The notes beneath the pieces are model-generated. The model was not told where the DNA came from. It saw nothing but the letters and a program-made list of their open reading frames with translations, and searched no databases. Made by a program: the position numbers and the translations under genes. 64,000 bases of DNA, taken from NCBI GenBank assembly GCA_963681505.1, contig OY811978.1, positions 1,600,483 through 1,664,482 on the forward strand, given 5' to 3'. This stretch comes from Eunapius fragilis (lineage: Eukaryota; Porifera; Demospongiae; Spongillida; Spongillidae). Shown here one piece after another: positions 11,997 through 25,000 of this stretch. Position 1 is the first letter of the stretch; the number at the start of each line of letters is the position of its first letter.

Positions 11997-12353
11997 CTAA
12001 GATACTTTGGACAACAGAGGATCTCGCTTGGTCCACCTCTGTATCTGAGCATAAGTCATTGGTGCATCCTCCAAGGCTTCCACCAGCAGCACTACTTCGA
12101 TTGGTACCTCTGACTTCTCTTCATCTGGCTCGGTCAATGGCAGACGACTCAGACCGTCTGCATTCCCATGCTGTGACGTCTTTTTGTACTTTATGTCATA
12201 TTCGTACGCTGCCATTGTTAGAGCCCATCGCTGGATCCTAGCTGAAACTTGCGATGGTATGCCTCTAGAAGGTGAAAACAAAGTAAGCAATGGCTTATGG
12301 TCAGGATACAATATAAACTTCCGCCCATAAAGATATTGGTGAAATCTCTTCAC
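11997..12353 (-). pseudogene. Gypsy RNase H region
   Basis: Reads FHQYLYGRKFILYPDHKPL, then RIQRWALTMAAYEYDI and HGNADGLSRLP, the typical DHKPL...RWAL...ADGLSR signature of Gypsy RNase H and linker. Preceding residues up to 12580 are in other frames. Confidence 0.8.
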
Positions 12354-12578
12354 TCCAAATATACACGCAAGTGCCTCCCTCTCTATTTGCGAGTAATTCC
12401 GCTCAGCCGAATTTAGTGTTCTGACACAAATTATATGGGTCGTTCCTTTCCATCCTTTTTAGTGTGAGACAACACAGCTCCCACTCCATATGAAGAAGCA
12501 TCACAGGCCAGTACTATCTCTTCAGCCGGATCAAAATGTGTCAAGACCTTAGTTGAAGTCAAGAAACGCTTGGACGCT

Positions 12579-13421
12579 TCAAAAGCATCCTTTTCTTTCT
12601 TTATTCCATTTCCACGCCACGTTCGGTTTGAGCAACTGATACAGGGGTGCCAAAGTAGCTGCTAAGTTGGGTAAGAATCTGTTATAGTAAGTTAACAGTC
12701 CGAAATAGGATTTTAGATCTGTCACATTCGTAGGATCAGGGGCTTGATGAACTGCTTTCACCTTTTCTTCTACAGGGGATATGCCACAAGAGTCAATTTT
12801 GTGACCAAGGTATACAACTGATTTCATCATAAATACACACTTTGACTTTTTCAGTTTCATGCCTCCTTTTTCTAACCTCTGAAGGACTTCTTGTAGATGA
12901 TCCAAGTGTTCTTGATTAGTGTGCCCTGTAATCAAGATGTCATCTATATACACCACAACATTCCGTATGCATAGGAGCAAGGTTTCCATAATTCGCTGAA
13001 AATACCTGGTGCCGAGGACACCCCAAATGGCAACCTTGTATAGCAAAACAACCCCTTGTGTGTATTGATCACTGTTAGCTCCTTTGACTCTTTATCCAGT
13101 GCTAGCTGTGTATAAGCTTGGTTCAAGTCTAACTTGGTAAAAGATTTACCTCCTGCAAGCATTGCCAATAAATCTTCCACCTTTGGAATAGGGTACCTAT
13201 CCAGCTTCAAAGCAGGATTAACTGACACACGAAAATCACCACAAATCCTTACTTTTAACATCCAATTTCAATACTGCCACAATCGGTGCAGCCCAATTTG
13301 AAAATTCGATCGGTTCTAATATACCCTCCTTCTCCAACCTTTATAACTCAGTTTCCACCCTCTCCCTCATGGCGTATGGAGCTGGTCGAGCCTTGCAGAA
13401 TTTGGGTGATGCCTCTGGATC
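12579..13421 (-). pseudogene. Gypsy reverse transcriptase, frameshifted
   Basis: Segments in order: LEPIEFSNWAAPIV (13290-13320 area), RICGDFRVSVNP, FTKLDLNQAYTQL, FCYTRLPFGVSSAP, VVVYIDDILITG with the YIDD catalytic box, then YLGHKI and YFGLLTYYNRFLPN. At least two frame changes (near 13250 and 12960) break it. The element is cut just upstream of this domain at 13421. Confidence 0.85.
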
Positions 13422-13446
13422 ATGCGTAGGTTATTAAGTTTTAACA
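13421..13446 (-). repeat. 5' LTR stub of the Gypsy element
   Basis: 26 bases matching the start of the 3' LTR, followed directly by pol sequence. The short motif ATGCGTAGGTTATTAAG is thus present at both ends of the internal region. Confidence 0.6.
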
Positions 13447-13730
13447 TTTATATTATTGCGAGAGTTTTATAATTGCCCATAAACATTGTTTAATTCATTG
13501 AATAGTTTGTTAATCGATCTACCAAAAATTACGTCAACTATGTAGTAATTAGTGAACATATCTTGATTTTAACTTCATAAAGCATTGCAATCTGAAACTG
13601 AAATTTTTATAGTGCAAATTAAAAAAAATCCGCTATACGTTAAAATTCAATTTGGAATTTTTTTGTGCATGACCTCCAATGTATAGGGCATTTCTGGATA
13701 TGAGTAATAATTCATTATTGAGGTTCAAAA
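13447..13730 (-). repeat. dispersed repeat, inverted copy of 63.65-63.94 kb
   Basis: Read on the minus strand it shares AAAAATTCCAAATTGAATT, GTTGACGTAATTTTT and AACAATGTTTATG with 63660-63930. Both copies abut Gypsy-LTR-like sequence. Confidence 0.7.
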
Positions 13731-14007
13731 CTCACACTTTAAACATGTGGCCTACACATATTGTTTAGAAACATAAAGTGATGCATGGCAGAAGGGTTAC
13801 CCAAAGCAGGCACTCTATGAGGTAATGTATCTGGATTTGCAGATAGAATCATGTGCATATCACATGACCTGCTTGTACTGCATATTGACCCCCTCAAGCT
13901 GTTGTACCAATGTGTCTGATCACTCATGCTCAGTAACCGCTACTTGCTACTGATTAATAGCATTGCCAAAAGTTGGATTTCATTAATGTAAAGTAATATA
14001 ATTGGCT

Positions 14008-14035
14008 GGGGGGGGGGGGGGGGGGGGGGGGGGGG
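14008..14035. repeat. poly-G tract (28 G)
   Basis: Uninterrupted G-run; potential quadruplex and an assembly weak point. Confidence 0.9.
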
Positions 14036-14215
14036 CTTGCAATATTTTTGCCTTCCCTTGCCTGGGAATTGTTTTAACTTTACCCCCTCTAAAATCTGTT
14101 TATTAAACTATTGTTCCCCAGTATTAGGCTTATATGTAATCAAAATATAAAGCATCATGATGAAGAAGACGGCTCCCAATCACCTGAAATAACCATAATA
14201 AAGTTACATCCTTAC

Positions 14216-14352
14216 CTATGACCATGATTAGGGTGGTGCTCACTATAGCATTCTGACCAGCTAAAGATCGGGTTCCAACCATGATCAGTGATGATGTTAT
14301 ACTAAAATTTAGTGTTCACTCTCACTGTCAAGGTACTAGTCAGACATGTTTC
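14216..14352 (-). pseudogene. remnant E: 3' half of an Ig-b exon
   Basis: On the minus strand it matches the end of the Ig-b exons at 41.15 and 59.05 kb (TAGTACCTTGACAGTGAGAG ... ATGGTCAT, donor GTAAGG). The 5' half is absent: the homology jumps straight into intron sequence that elsewhere follows an Ig-a exon. In-frame damage is visible, so it is dead. Confidence 0.65.
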
Positions 14353-14446
14353 TCCTCAACATGGTGAGCTAAATGTAATATTGTGTTGAGCCCATCGATC
14401 ACAATTGCTCAAAGAAAGACTGGCTATGAGGCTACTATCAACCCAC

Positions 14447-14800
14447 CTGTGATCTTCACTGTATCACTTCCCACTACAGTTCCAGTAATACCATCTGCAC
14501 ACATAACAGTGGTCCCATTCAGAGCCTGAACAGCAGGAATGGTGAGGACAGATGTGTAGCATGAAGAGGTAACATTTGTTGTCACAGCAGACAGACTGCC
14601 ACATGATACTGGGGTGAATGCTTGAACTGTTCCAGCTACTCTCTGGAGCAGTGATATCTGGTTAGTAGGAGAACATTGAAGTGCTGATCCACTCCATATT
14701 GTAATCACAGTAGGAGAGGTTGAGTTAAGGACACAGGTGTAGGTGATGATGCTTTGAGGACATGAGAAAGTATCCACAGGGGTGAACTGTGGACAGGTAC
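14447..14800 (-). pseudogene. remnant E: Ig-a exon
   Basis: 354 nt, open, with good acceptor (CTCTCAG) and donor (GTGGGT), encoding the same Ig-like domain as 34269-34622 ([20 protein letters not shown], then [10 protein letters not shown]). No FN3 exon follows; the next recognisable piece is the half Ig-b exon. The exon itself is intact but the gene appears dismantled. Confidence 0.65.
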
Positions 14801-14819
14801 CTGAGAGGAAGGTACATAT

Positions 14820-15590
14820 GTACTATAACATACAGGTAAGTGCTTTGTTTAAAGTAGTTAAATAACTTCATTGCTCAAAGCAAGAAAACAGTTGGCACAA
14901 AAGTCAACTTTAACACCCTTAAATGTAAAGGACTGATTTGCAAGTTCCTCGTTATGACCCGAGAGACAGAACATGGTAAAGTCTAATTTTGAATACAACT
15001 GAAAAGTGACCGAGGCCTATTCATTGAATCCAAGGCCACAACTCCATCATGTTTTGAGCCCCTGAGACATAGCAGAGCTGGAGGAAGGTCTAAAATTCAA
15101 CCCAGGCCAATGGTCGTAAGTTCTGGGACGGGACCCTGGCCCACAAGTTTCGTTGAAATACAGCCAAAAGCAGCTCACCTTTTATCTTAACCAAAAAAGT
15201 ATATTTTGGCAGCTACAGTATCATACATGTGGTACAACAACGCGTCATCAACCACAAATGCAAACCCAATACATGTAAAACAATAGGCACACTTTTTAAA
15301 GCTTTGTATGTGCATTGCTTTGCCCTTTGTTACTAAGTACAATGGAGCCGTCTACACGTAGGAAGTGGACTCCTATTTTAATTAATTATAAACTGCTGCT
15401 ATTATCAATCACATGTATGTCGCATTATGAGCAGGAGCTATTACTTAATTAACAAAATATCGTTGCCAGTAGTATGGATTTTTTTAAAAGGAAAAGTCTT
15501 TACTGGGAACGAGGATGTTTCAGTGACGGGTGACAGGGTACGATAATACTATGGACCAGGAGGTTTGTGTGTGGGGGGAGGCCCGCGGTG
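14820..15590. repeat. inverted copy of the intron that precedes Ig-a exons
   Basis: 14840-15090 in minus orientation matches 19490-19860 and 34080-34230 in plus orientation. The same block, same orientation, is at 28860-29110. No ORF. Confidence 0.65.
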
Positions 15591-15599
15591 CCCCCATGG

Positions 15600-15860
15600 A
15601 TCTGCCACTGCCTGGATGAGGGGAACATATATTTACAAACAGTATTCAGTACGCATGATTCGTCATAATCTGTGATTCGTCATAACAAGAGATCATACAT
15701 ATGATCTCTGTCATAACTGAGTACGAGTATGGTTAACTAATTCGATGGACGCAGTCTGTGTTACGTACAGACACCAGTGTGCTTGAACGCTGGTAAGTGT
15801 TACCTACAGACACCAGTGTGCTTGAACGCTACAGACTTACCACCGTTCACTTTGTAAAGG
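15600..15860. repeat. upstream block shared with 29.16-29.38 kb
   Basis: It shares GATGAGGGGA, TAATCTGTGATTCGTCATAA, CATATGAT, ACTGAGTACGAGTATG and GTGCTTGAACGC with the region upstream of gene B. It contains an internal short tandem copy (ACAGACACCAGTGTGC twice). Confidence 0.7.
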
Positions 15861-15910
15861 TATGGAAGTAAAAGAGCAATTAGTAGTACCGGCACAAACC
15901 CCATGCTCAC

Positions 15911-15950
15911 AGGAATCGAGTTTGGAACCGGTACCGGCTATTTATTTGCA
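15911..15950 (+). promoter_or_regulatory. conserved box upstream of gene A signal exon
   Basis: AGGAATCGAGTTTGGAACCG followed by GTACCGGCTATTTATTTG is nearly identical to 30977-31014 before gene B. The core CCGGTACCGG is a palindrome and ATTTATTTG could be a weak TATA. It lies 15-55 bases before the ATG. Confidence 0.5.
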
Positions 15951-15964
15951 AGGCGTGGCAAGGC

Positions 15965-16040
15965 ATGGAACTGATCGCACGGTTCGTCTTGTTGGTGTCC
16001 ATATTTTTATTGCTACCAGTACGTGATGAAACAAGAGCAA
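15965..16040 (+). CDS. gene A signal-peptide exon
   Basis: ATG to GCAA, donor GTATGT, phase 1. It encodes [19 protein letters not shown] and then a short polar end ETRA, a standard signal peptide. Nearly identical to 31030-31099. Confidence 0.75.
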
Positions 16041-19000
16041 GTATGTTTACCTCTATAGGCATTTTGACACGGTAATGGCTTCAGTTGTGCTGCATATGGT
16101 ATTGATCATACGCGATGTTGGGACCCTTGTGTTGATATTTAAATGGGTTAGGATTTTTTACACTGTTGTAAGTGAAAGTGCGGTTGTCAACCACTCCTTC
16201 TGCGACCATCGGCCTACTTTTGTAGGGCTACGAGCGTTAAGTTATTTTATAATCATAGGAAAAGGTTATAAAATGACCAGGCTGGGTTTACTAGTAACGA
16301 ACAAAAACTCAGCGTGGTTATATAATAGTTCACTGCTTTACCATTTTGGAAAGGAGCGGGAAAAGCACTAGCTTTAAAACCGACCTGGTATTGTCTCGAG
16401 AACAATCTCTGGTTGAGCTTGGCTAAAACATGAGGAGGTGACAAGCCGACCTGCCAATTTTGTGAACACCTCTGGTTCTATAGATGACTGATATCACCAA
16501 GATCAGTAGATTTGACAACATACTTTATTAATAGCTCTAAGACAGAGATTCACTGCTCGAACCCCTGCAAAAACAAGCTGTGATCTGATGTAACTGCTGG
16601 TGATGGAATTGCAGGGTTTTATCCCACTTGAAGGGCAGAGCAGTGGCCATGTGCTTTAGGAAGTGACTAGCCTCTTTGAGAAGTAGTCCATCCACGGAAA
16701 GGACAAATGGAGTGAAGGTACCTCTTCTGTCTTCTTTTTTTTTGTACATCCTTGACTTTTTCTCGTGCGAGATGAACTCTAGAATGGCATTAGGGGCTCA
16801 ATGGCAGTGTGATGGGGTGTCAGTGTCTATGACACATGATATTGGTGGTTAGTTAATCGGGTATTTAGTGACCTCTCTCCAAATCATCTTGTTCGTTGTT
16901 GTATTTCAAATGAGAATTGGTATATACATCCATCTGTGTTTCAACATTTTAATATCCAACATCAGATCAACTCATATGGTTGTATTCACACAACAAATCA
17001 CCATTTTAGGTCCTTTTATGTTTGGAAGGATTTTCCTGTCCAGAACACATTTTTTGATATTATCAGTGTTCTACCATGTAATGTGTGTGTTATGTGGCAT
17101 AGAAAATGATCCTGCAGTCGCCAGTGGGTTGGTAATGTGGCAATTAAGCTTAAAAGTTGTTTATTTTAATAACCTCTTGATTAATGGAGGTGTTGTTTCT
17201 GGCATTGGATACATTTAGAGCCCTCCTGGTGCATAGCTCTTAAAGACACGCTAGCATGGATGGAGCAAGTCTCCATGGGGAAGCATGATAGCCCTAACCC
17301 TAACTCCTTTGCAATCATGAGATTAACAAGCATATTCATAGCCAGAGAAGCCTGGGTTACATTTTTGGCCTGTAAATAGAAACAAGTAAATAAAAACATT
17401 CTCTAACGAGAGAGTTGTTGGTATATAGGATTGACCGGTATAAAAAGCACGGAAACAAGAGTGACAGAAATTTGACTGGAAAATTGAAATAGGCCTATAT
17501 TTAGCCCATTACTCAGACATGCAGTTATTTTGTGAGTGTGCTAAATATAGGCCTATTTCAATTTTCCAGTAAAATTTCTGTCACTCTTGTTTCCGTGCTT
17601 TTTACACCACCATTGGTCAATCCTATATACCTACAACTCTCTCGTTAGAGAATGTTTTTATTTACTTGATTCATAAGTTTTTTTCGCCTTGTCAGCAGTA
17701 TCGCAGTCAAAAATCAATATTATTTTTATAAGAATTAGTTGAATGTATGATGATGTGTCCACGCCCGCGCCCTCTTCTTCTTCGGGGACGTCCTCCTCCC
17801 CGGCTTCCTCGCCATGCTTGTTCTGGCCAGGCGGGCCAGGGTGGCGGTGGCCGTGCAGGCCAGGGGGGGCAGCAGTGCTGGTAGTGGTGGGGGCAGTGCT
17901 GGTGGTGGTGGGGGTAGTGCTGGTGGTGGGGGCAGCGCTGCTTCAGAAGGTGGCGGGGTGAAGGGGAGAGGAGTCGGAGGATGAATGTAATCATCCTCTC
18001 CCTCCTCTGACCCCTCGTTGGTGAAAAAACCTCTGAGGTCTTCAGCTGCCATCTACATGTATGTGACAGAGAGTATGATTAAAATTTTTACCTCTTTCTT
18101 TTTTCAAGCAAAGTTCAAAGCCTAAAATCAACATAGTATTAAATTTTGCAAAGTGCACTCTTCAGCAGGTGAGTGACTGTTATACCTGCAAAGCCTTAAC
18201 ACGTGTGTAGACTGCAATGCTAAAAATCTATTGGTCCAATTCCATCATAAAATTGACAGGGAGGGAAGGGGTGTATGTAAAAATGCTCCCATCTAAACAA
18301 GGAGGTGCAGCCTACATGCAATAGATGGACAGTGTGGGAGTGAACTACATGGCTCAGTGTAGATCAATAAGTAAGGAAGCCTTATCAGATTAAAACAATA
18401 GACACTAGTCAGTCACCATGCATGCTTTACTTGTGAAGTGAATGGTTTTGTGCAGATCCGTGCTGTACTTAGTCCGATAGTCAGGATAGTCAAGCGGGGC
18501 CCTACTACCGCGTTTGGTCAGGTAGCAAGGCGACAAGCCCGACCAAACGTGGCCCAAATAAGCTGTACGAATGTTGCATGCACAGCTTTTTAATGTTAAT
18601 ACAACATGCCATAACATACCTTTGGGTGGTAGTGGTAGTTCTGTGACCCCTGCGGTACCGCATCCTCTCGGAAGCACATTTAGCCAATCGGACAGCGGGG
18701 TCATTCCAATACCAACTCCTTTTAGATGCTTTAATGGCAGCTGAATTGTCCTCGTATTTCTGTCTGTTAGCAGCGCGGTTTCCCTCGAGGTCCTCTTCAT
18801 ATTGCCGCCTTTTAGAGCACGGTTCTTCTCGAGTTAGTTAGTGTGTTGTAGTTGTCAGAAGCCATTTTCTTTTCGGGATTCGGCCTTGTAGCTGTCGCGA
18901 ACAGAGGACTTCTTTTCTGGATTGGCCTTGTAGAGCGCTCGGGCTTTAGCTTTGTTCTCGTCTTGCTTTTGGAGGTATTCCGCTCATTGCTTAGATCTCT

Positions 19001-22000
19001 TCTTTTGATTACACGAAGGCATTTTTAGAATATTAAAACAACTTCACTACCAATAAATTTAGTACAGGTTAGAGTATTTATACTGCCTAAAATTATTAAT
19101 AACACTCTATTGTATATCATTATTAAACAGAACTTGATTTATATGTGTCTATATGACATGTAAGGATAACGTGCCGGTAAATTTCGAAGCGATTGGTACT
19201 ATTGCCGTTCTTCAAAACCGTTCATAGCTCGAGTTATACCTTCCCAAGAAGACGACGACGACCAAGAATTATTATAGGACTGGGCACGAGAAACAGGAAA
19301 TCGTTTGTTTCTCCATAACCACACCACACAGAACAAACGTAGAGCTGTAGATCGTTGTGCTCTCATTCCATCGCGATAAAGAGATAAGCGATCCGTTTCT
19401 CCGTTGTCCCTCCAGATGCTAGTGAAGTTTTATTAATGACATTCATCAACCCTCAATCAATTCTATATTGAACCTGCTGCCCCAGGTTCAGATAATGATC
19501 TGTGCCAAAAGGAGATTTTTTATACTGCTATGATTTGCGATTCGTAGATTCTGGCTGTACTTCAACGAAACTTGTGGGCCAGTTTCCCGTCTCAAAACTT
19601 ACAACCTTTTGCCTGGGGGCTCAGAACATGATGGATTCAATGAATGGGCCTCAGTCACTTTTCAGTTGTTTATTGAGAGGAGTCGAAATTAGACTTTACC
19701 ATGTTCTGCTTCTCGAGTCATAACGAGGAACTTGCAAATCAGTCCTTTACATCTAAGGGTGTTAAAGTTGACTTTTGTGCCAATTGTTTTCTTGCTTTGA
19801 GCAATGAAGTTATTTAACTACTTTAAACAAAGCACTCGCCTGTATGTTATAGTACATATGTACTTTCCTCTCAGGTACCTGTCCACAGTTCACCCCTGTG
19901 GATACTTTCTCATGTCCTGGAGGGAATATCACCTACACCTGTGTCCTTAACTCAACCTCTTTTACTGTGATAACATTATGGAGTGGATCAGCACTTCAAT
20001 GTCCTCCTACTAATCAGATATCACTCCTCCAGAGAGCAGGTGGAGTACTTTCAACATTCACCCCAATATCATGTGGCAGTCTCTCTGCTGTGACAACAGC
20101 TGTTAACTCTTCATGCTACACATCTGTCCTCACCATTCCTGCTGTTCAGGCTCTGAATGGGACCACTGTTATGTGTTCAGATGGTACTACTGGAACTGTA
20201 GTGGGAAGTGATACAGTGAAGATTGTAGGTGGGTTGAAAGTAGCCTCATAGCCAGTCTTTCTTTGAGTAATTGTGATCGATGGGCTCAACACAATATTAC
20301 TCACCATGTTAACATGAGAGTCCCCAGACCATGTATGGGAACAGCCTTGACACCATTAATGATATGTGATTTTATCATCTGAATAAGTCCTTTTTAGGAA
20401 GTACATCATTCGGACTTGCACTGTTGACTATTTGAAGGTTTTCTTATTATCTTATTGGTATTATTCATAAAAAGGCCTATTGTGAACCTAGCTGGGTTGG
20501 GCTATCCTGTGATGTGTGTCTGTGTTTTTATATTATCCTTAACACATCATCACACCAATATGTTATCTGATTTCATGACATGTGTATGTTTCAGCTCCTC
20601 CTGGACCTCCTAATGTTATGGCACAAACCATTGGTCCAGACATGGTACTGGTGGTAGTGACCCCCTCCCCCAGTGGTGGTCTTACCACAAGCTACAATGT
20701 CACCATCAGTAACAGTAGCTACACCACCAGTCCTCCTGTGGTCATGACCAATGGGTCTGCAATGGTTACCTTCACTGGACTGAGGAATGACACTTACAAC
20801 ATCTCAGCAGTGGCCATCAACTGTGCTGGGAATAGCAGTACACAACGTAACTTATCATGTATGTACTCAGGTTTGGTACAGGTGACCTCTGTATGTATGA
20901 TGTAATGTACATGTATCCATGTGTACCATGCATGGGATATATGCTCCTAGGGTTTTACATCTGCTGTGTATGGCTATTACCTCTATGTTATAGTACTATT
21001 ATGGTCACCATGGCTGACTTAGGATTAGGGTTAATCATAATGACAATGATGTATTTGTATGCTCAGCTGTGCACACTATCCTAATCTTATTATTCTGAGG
21101 AAGGTGGGGGGTAGGGGGGGGGGGGGGTACAATTTAGCTTCCAGTTAGTGGGTGTGGCAAACTGAAAGCTATCAATTTTCATTGTCAGGTCATTCAGGCA
21201 CCTACGCCCCCAGATCTAGAGGGATCTGTGTGCTGATGTAGTGTTGTGCGTGGAGTGCTTAAGCTGTTGTACATGTTTGGCATTCTGTGTGCGAGGTGCT
21301 GTTAGCTGGAAACTCCGTACAAGTACATGTACCTTGCTTGGTAGTAGGATAGGTATGGCTAAGGTAAACATGGCTATGGTAGTGGAATGGCTATGATACT
21401 GGTAGAGGGATACCTATTGCTCTGGTAGTTTGATAGCTATGGCTCTGGTAGTGGTGTACCTATTGCTCTGGAAGTGGGATAGCAATGGCTCTGGTATTTG
21501 GGTAACAATGTCTCTGGTAGTGGGATAGGTATGGTTGAGGTAGTGGGATTAATAAAAAAACCTATTGCTACCAGACTTGAACCAGAGCAATAGGTATCCC
21601 ACTACCAGTATCATAGCCATCCCACTACCATAGCAATATTAATTCCACTACGTGTACTGGATATTGATGCCAAAAGTGTCTACATGTATGTGTATAAATA
21701 ATTCCTTGCACACAGGGCCTGCCCCAAGTCCATCACCTCCAACAGCCACTTCTGGTATTCCCATCACCACACCACCAACATCACCAGCAGGTAGGTTATA
21801 CACCAGGTCTTTTTTATGTCCATGTACCTTTTGTGTACATACATGTAGCTGTTTTTAGTCAGTGGAGGTAACCTAGGCCATAATGAGTGATGATGGGGGT
21901 GTAGTACTGCCATGGTTATTGTAATATCTTTAGCCACAATCAGAGTACATGTAACTCATACAGCCACACAAGCTATAATATCTAACTGCGCATGCGCAGA

Positions 22001-25000
22001 CATGGCGTCCCACATACTCTACATTCCTCCACACTAAATTGTCAACATCACATCCTAGCTATTCAATATCTCTGAGGGGGTTTTTGTATCCTCTGTGGGT
22101 ATCGACGAGTTGGTGGCATTTCCTGGCCCGGTGTCGACAACCTTTTGTCTTGATCCAAAGAGGATGATGGTAGTGGCAGTGTCTCAGTGCCCTCTTCATT
22201 TGGTAGCGGCAGTACTGCCGAGTCCTGGGGTGTGTGTGGGGGGGGGGGGTGTGGTTATTGTCATCTGTAGGGGTGTATGGTTAAATAATGGAATAGCCTA
22301 TTGGGCAGGAATGCCAAACCACCCCTTTTTGGAAAAAGGTCAACCAGTGTGCGTGTGTGCATGTACAGACATACAGTACACATGTAGGTAATACCAGTGT
22401 GTGTGTGCACATGTACAGACATACAGTACACATGTAGGTAATACCAGTGTGTGTGTGTGAACACATGTACAGACATACAGTACACATGTACAATACCAGT
22501 GTGTGTGTGCATGTGTTTTTTTAATTAACCTTAACACATGAGTGTTATCTGATTTCATGACAAATGTGATAGAAATTTTACTTGAAAATTGATATAAGCC
22601 TATATTTAGCCCATTACTCAGGCATGCGCTGTTTTATTGTGAGTGTGCTATATATAGGCCTATTTCAAAATTTCTGTCACTCTTGTTTCCGTGCTTTTTA
22701 CACCACCATTGGTCAATCCTATATCCCAACAACTCTCTCGTCAGAGAATGTTTTTATTTATTCATAAGGTTTTTTTTTCGCCTTGTCATTGCATATCGTA
22801 GTCAATAATCAAATGTATGCAATAATTTATATCTTTAATTATTATTATAAGTGTATGATGATGTTTACCTTTACCAAATGTGGAATGAACATCACTGACC
22901 TTGACCACATTTTGGTAAAGGTTCAGATTATGGTGTGTATGTGTATGCTCAGCTATACATACTGGTGATGTTTATGCCATCTGGGGAGGGGAGGGGAACA
23001 ATTGTAAATAGGCAGACTGTTCTTCATATACAAAACAATTGGATATCACACAGTACACATCTGTACCCATAATTGAGCTATCTGTATTCATGTATATTTT
23101 ACGTCCTACTTAACATCTTCTGGTGGTGTGGCTACGTGAAGGCTTTAGTTTGTGGGTGTGGTACAGAATGCCAAAAGTGTTTATGTGTATGTGCTTAAAT
23201 GTGTGCTATTTCCCTGCACTGAGGGCCTGCTTCAGCTCCAACACTTCCACCAACCACTTCAGGTGTTCCCACCACCTCACAAACTCCATCAGGTACAGAG
23301 CATATCAGAGGCCCTTTCATAGGGGCCTTTGTGTACGTACATGTAGTAGATGGTGGGTGATGGGGGTACTACCATGTGATCCACAAAATGGATGCCATTG
23401 GCTGGATAATTTATTATAAAAAGAGATATTTGTTTAAGCCAGGGTGCCTTCATACAATTCCCCCCACAATGTCATGTTCACCACAACACCACTGATAACT
23501 ACAGAGATGGGATAGCTTATGAGTGATAGATTTTGTCTGCCAATGTTTATAGTTAATGCAGAACACACCCACACACCAAAATAGAGTAGGGTGAGAATGT
23601 CACACCGCCCCTTTTTGGGACCAGTGTGTGTGTGTGCACATGTACAGACATACAGTACACATGTAGGTAATACCAGTGTGTGTGTACATGTACAGACATA
23701 CAGTACACATGTAGGTAATACCAGTGTGTGTGTGTGTACATGTACAGACATACAGTACACATGTAGGTAATACCAGTGTGTGTGTGCACATGTACAGACA
23801 TACAGTACACATGTAGGTAATACCAGTGTGTGTGTGTGTGCACATGTACAGACATACAGTACACATGTAGGTAATACCAGTGTGTGTGTGTACACATGTA
23901 CAGACATACAGTACACATGTAGGTAATACCAGTGTGTGTGTGTGCACATGTACAGACATACAGTACACATGTAGGTAATACCAGTGTGTGTGTGTACACA
24001 TGTACAGACATACAGTACACATGTAGGTAATACCAGTGTGTGTGCACATGTACAGACATACAGTACACATGTAGGTAATACCAGTGTGTGTGTGTACACA
24101 TGTACAGACATACAGTACACATGTAGGTAATACCAGTGTGTGTGTGTGTGCACATGTACAGACATACAGTACACATGTAGGTAATACCAGTGTGTGTGTG
24201 CACATGTACAGACATACAGTACACATGTAGGTAATACCAATGTGTGTATATGTGCACATGTACAGACATACAGTACACATGTAGGTAATACCAGTGTGTG
24301 TGTGCACATGTACAGACATACAGTACACATGTAGGTAATACCAGTGTGTGTGTGTGTGTGCACATGTACAGACATACAGTACACATGTAGGTAATACCAG
24401 TGTGTGTGTGTGCACATGTACAGACATACAGTACACATGTAGGTAATACCAGTGTGTGTGTGTACACATGTACAGACATACAGTACACATGTAGGTAATA
24501 CCAGTGTGTGTGTGTGTGTGCACATGTACAGACATACAGTACACATGTAGGTAATACCAGTGTGTGTGTGTACACATGTACAGACATACAGTACACATGT
24601 AGGTAATACCAGTGTGTGTGTGTGTGTGTGTGCACATGTACAGACATACAGTACACATGTAGGTAATACCAGTGTGTGTGTGTACACATGTACAGACATA
24701 CAGTACACATGTAGGTAATACCAGTGTGTGTGTGTGTGTGCACATGTACAGACATACAGTACACATGTAGGTAATACCAGTGTGTGTGTGTACATGTACA
24801 GACATACAGTGCACATGTAGGTAATACCTGTGTGTGTGTACACAATTAATTTAGTACACACTACACATTCAATAGAAAATGATATGTGGGAGTGTGAACC
24901 AGTTGGCATCCAACACACCAGGCTATTATTCATTGATTGATACAAAGGCTGGGGAGGTATCAAAGCCAATGTATCAAAAGGTATCAATGTATCAAAAGGT

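Larger units (their letters stand above)
10414..13446 (-). mobile_element. Ty3/Gypsy LTR retrotransposon, truncated and decayed
   Basis: Minus-strand order is 5' LTR stub (13446-13421), reverse transcriptase, RNase H, integrase, C-terminal GPY/F-like domain, polypurine tract, 3' LTR. This RT-RH-IN order defines Ty3/Gypsy. Gag and protease are missing: the stub of the 5' LTR runs straight into the N-terminal part of RT. Several frameshifts break pol, so it is inactive. Similarity to the metazoan K02A2.6-like pol group is from recall. Confidence 0.85.

Noticed and set aside
18405-18800. 131-codon minus-strand ORF as a separate gene
   Set aside because: It is a shifted frame of the broken basic-repeat protein; the same shifted frame is open in the intact plus copy (61776-62153).
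23621-24842. CRISPR-like regular repeat array
   Set aside because: The variable part is only TG count, there are no unique spacers, no cas genes, and the genome is plainly eukaryotic.
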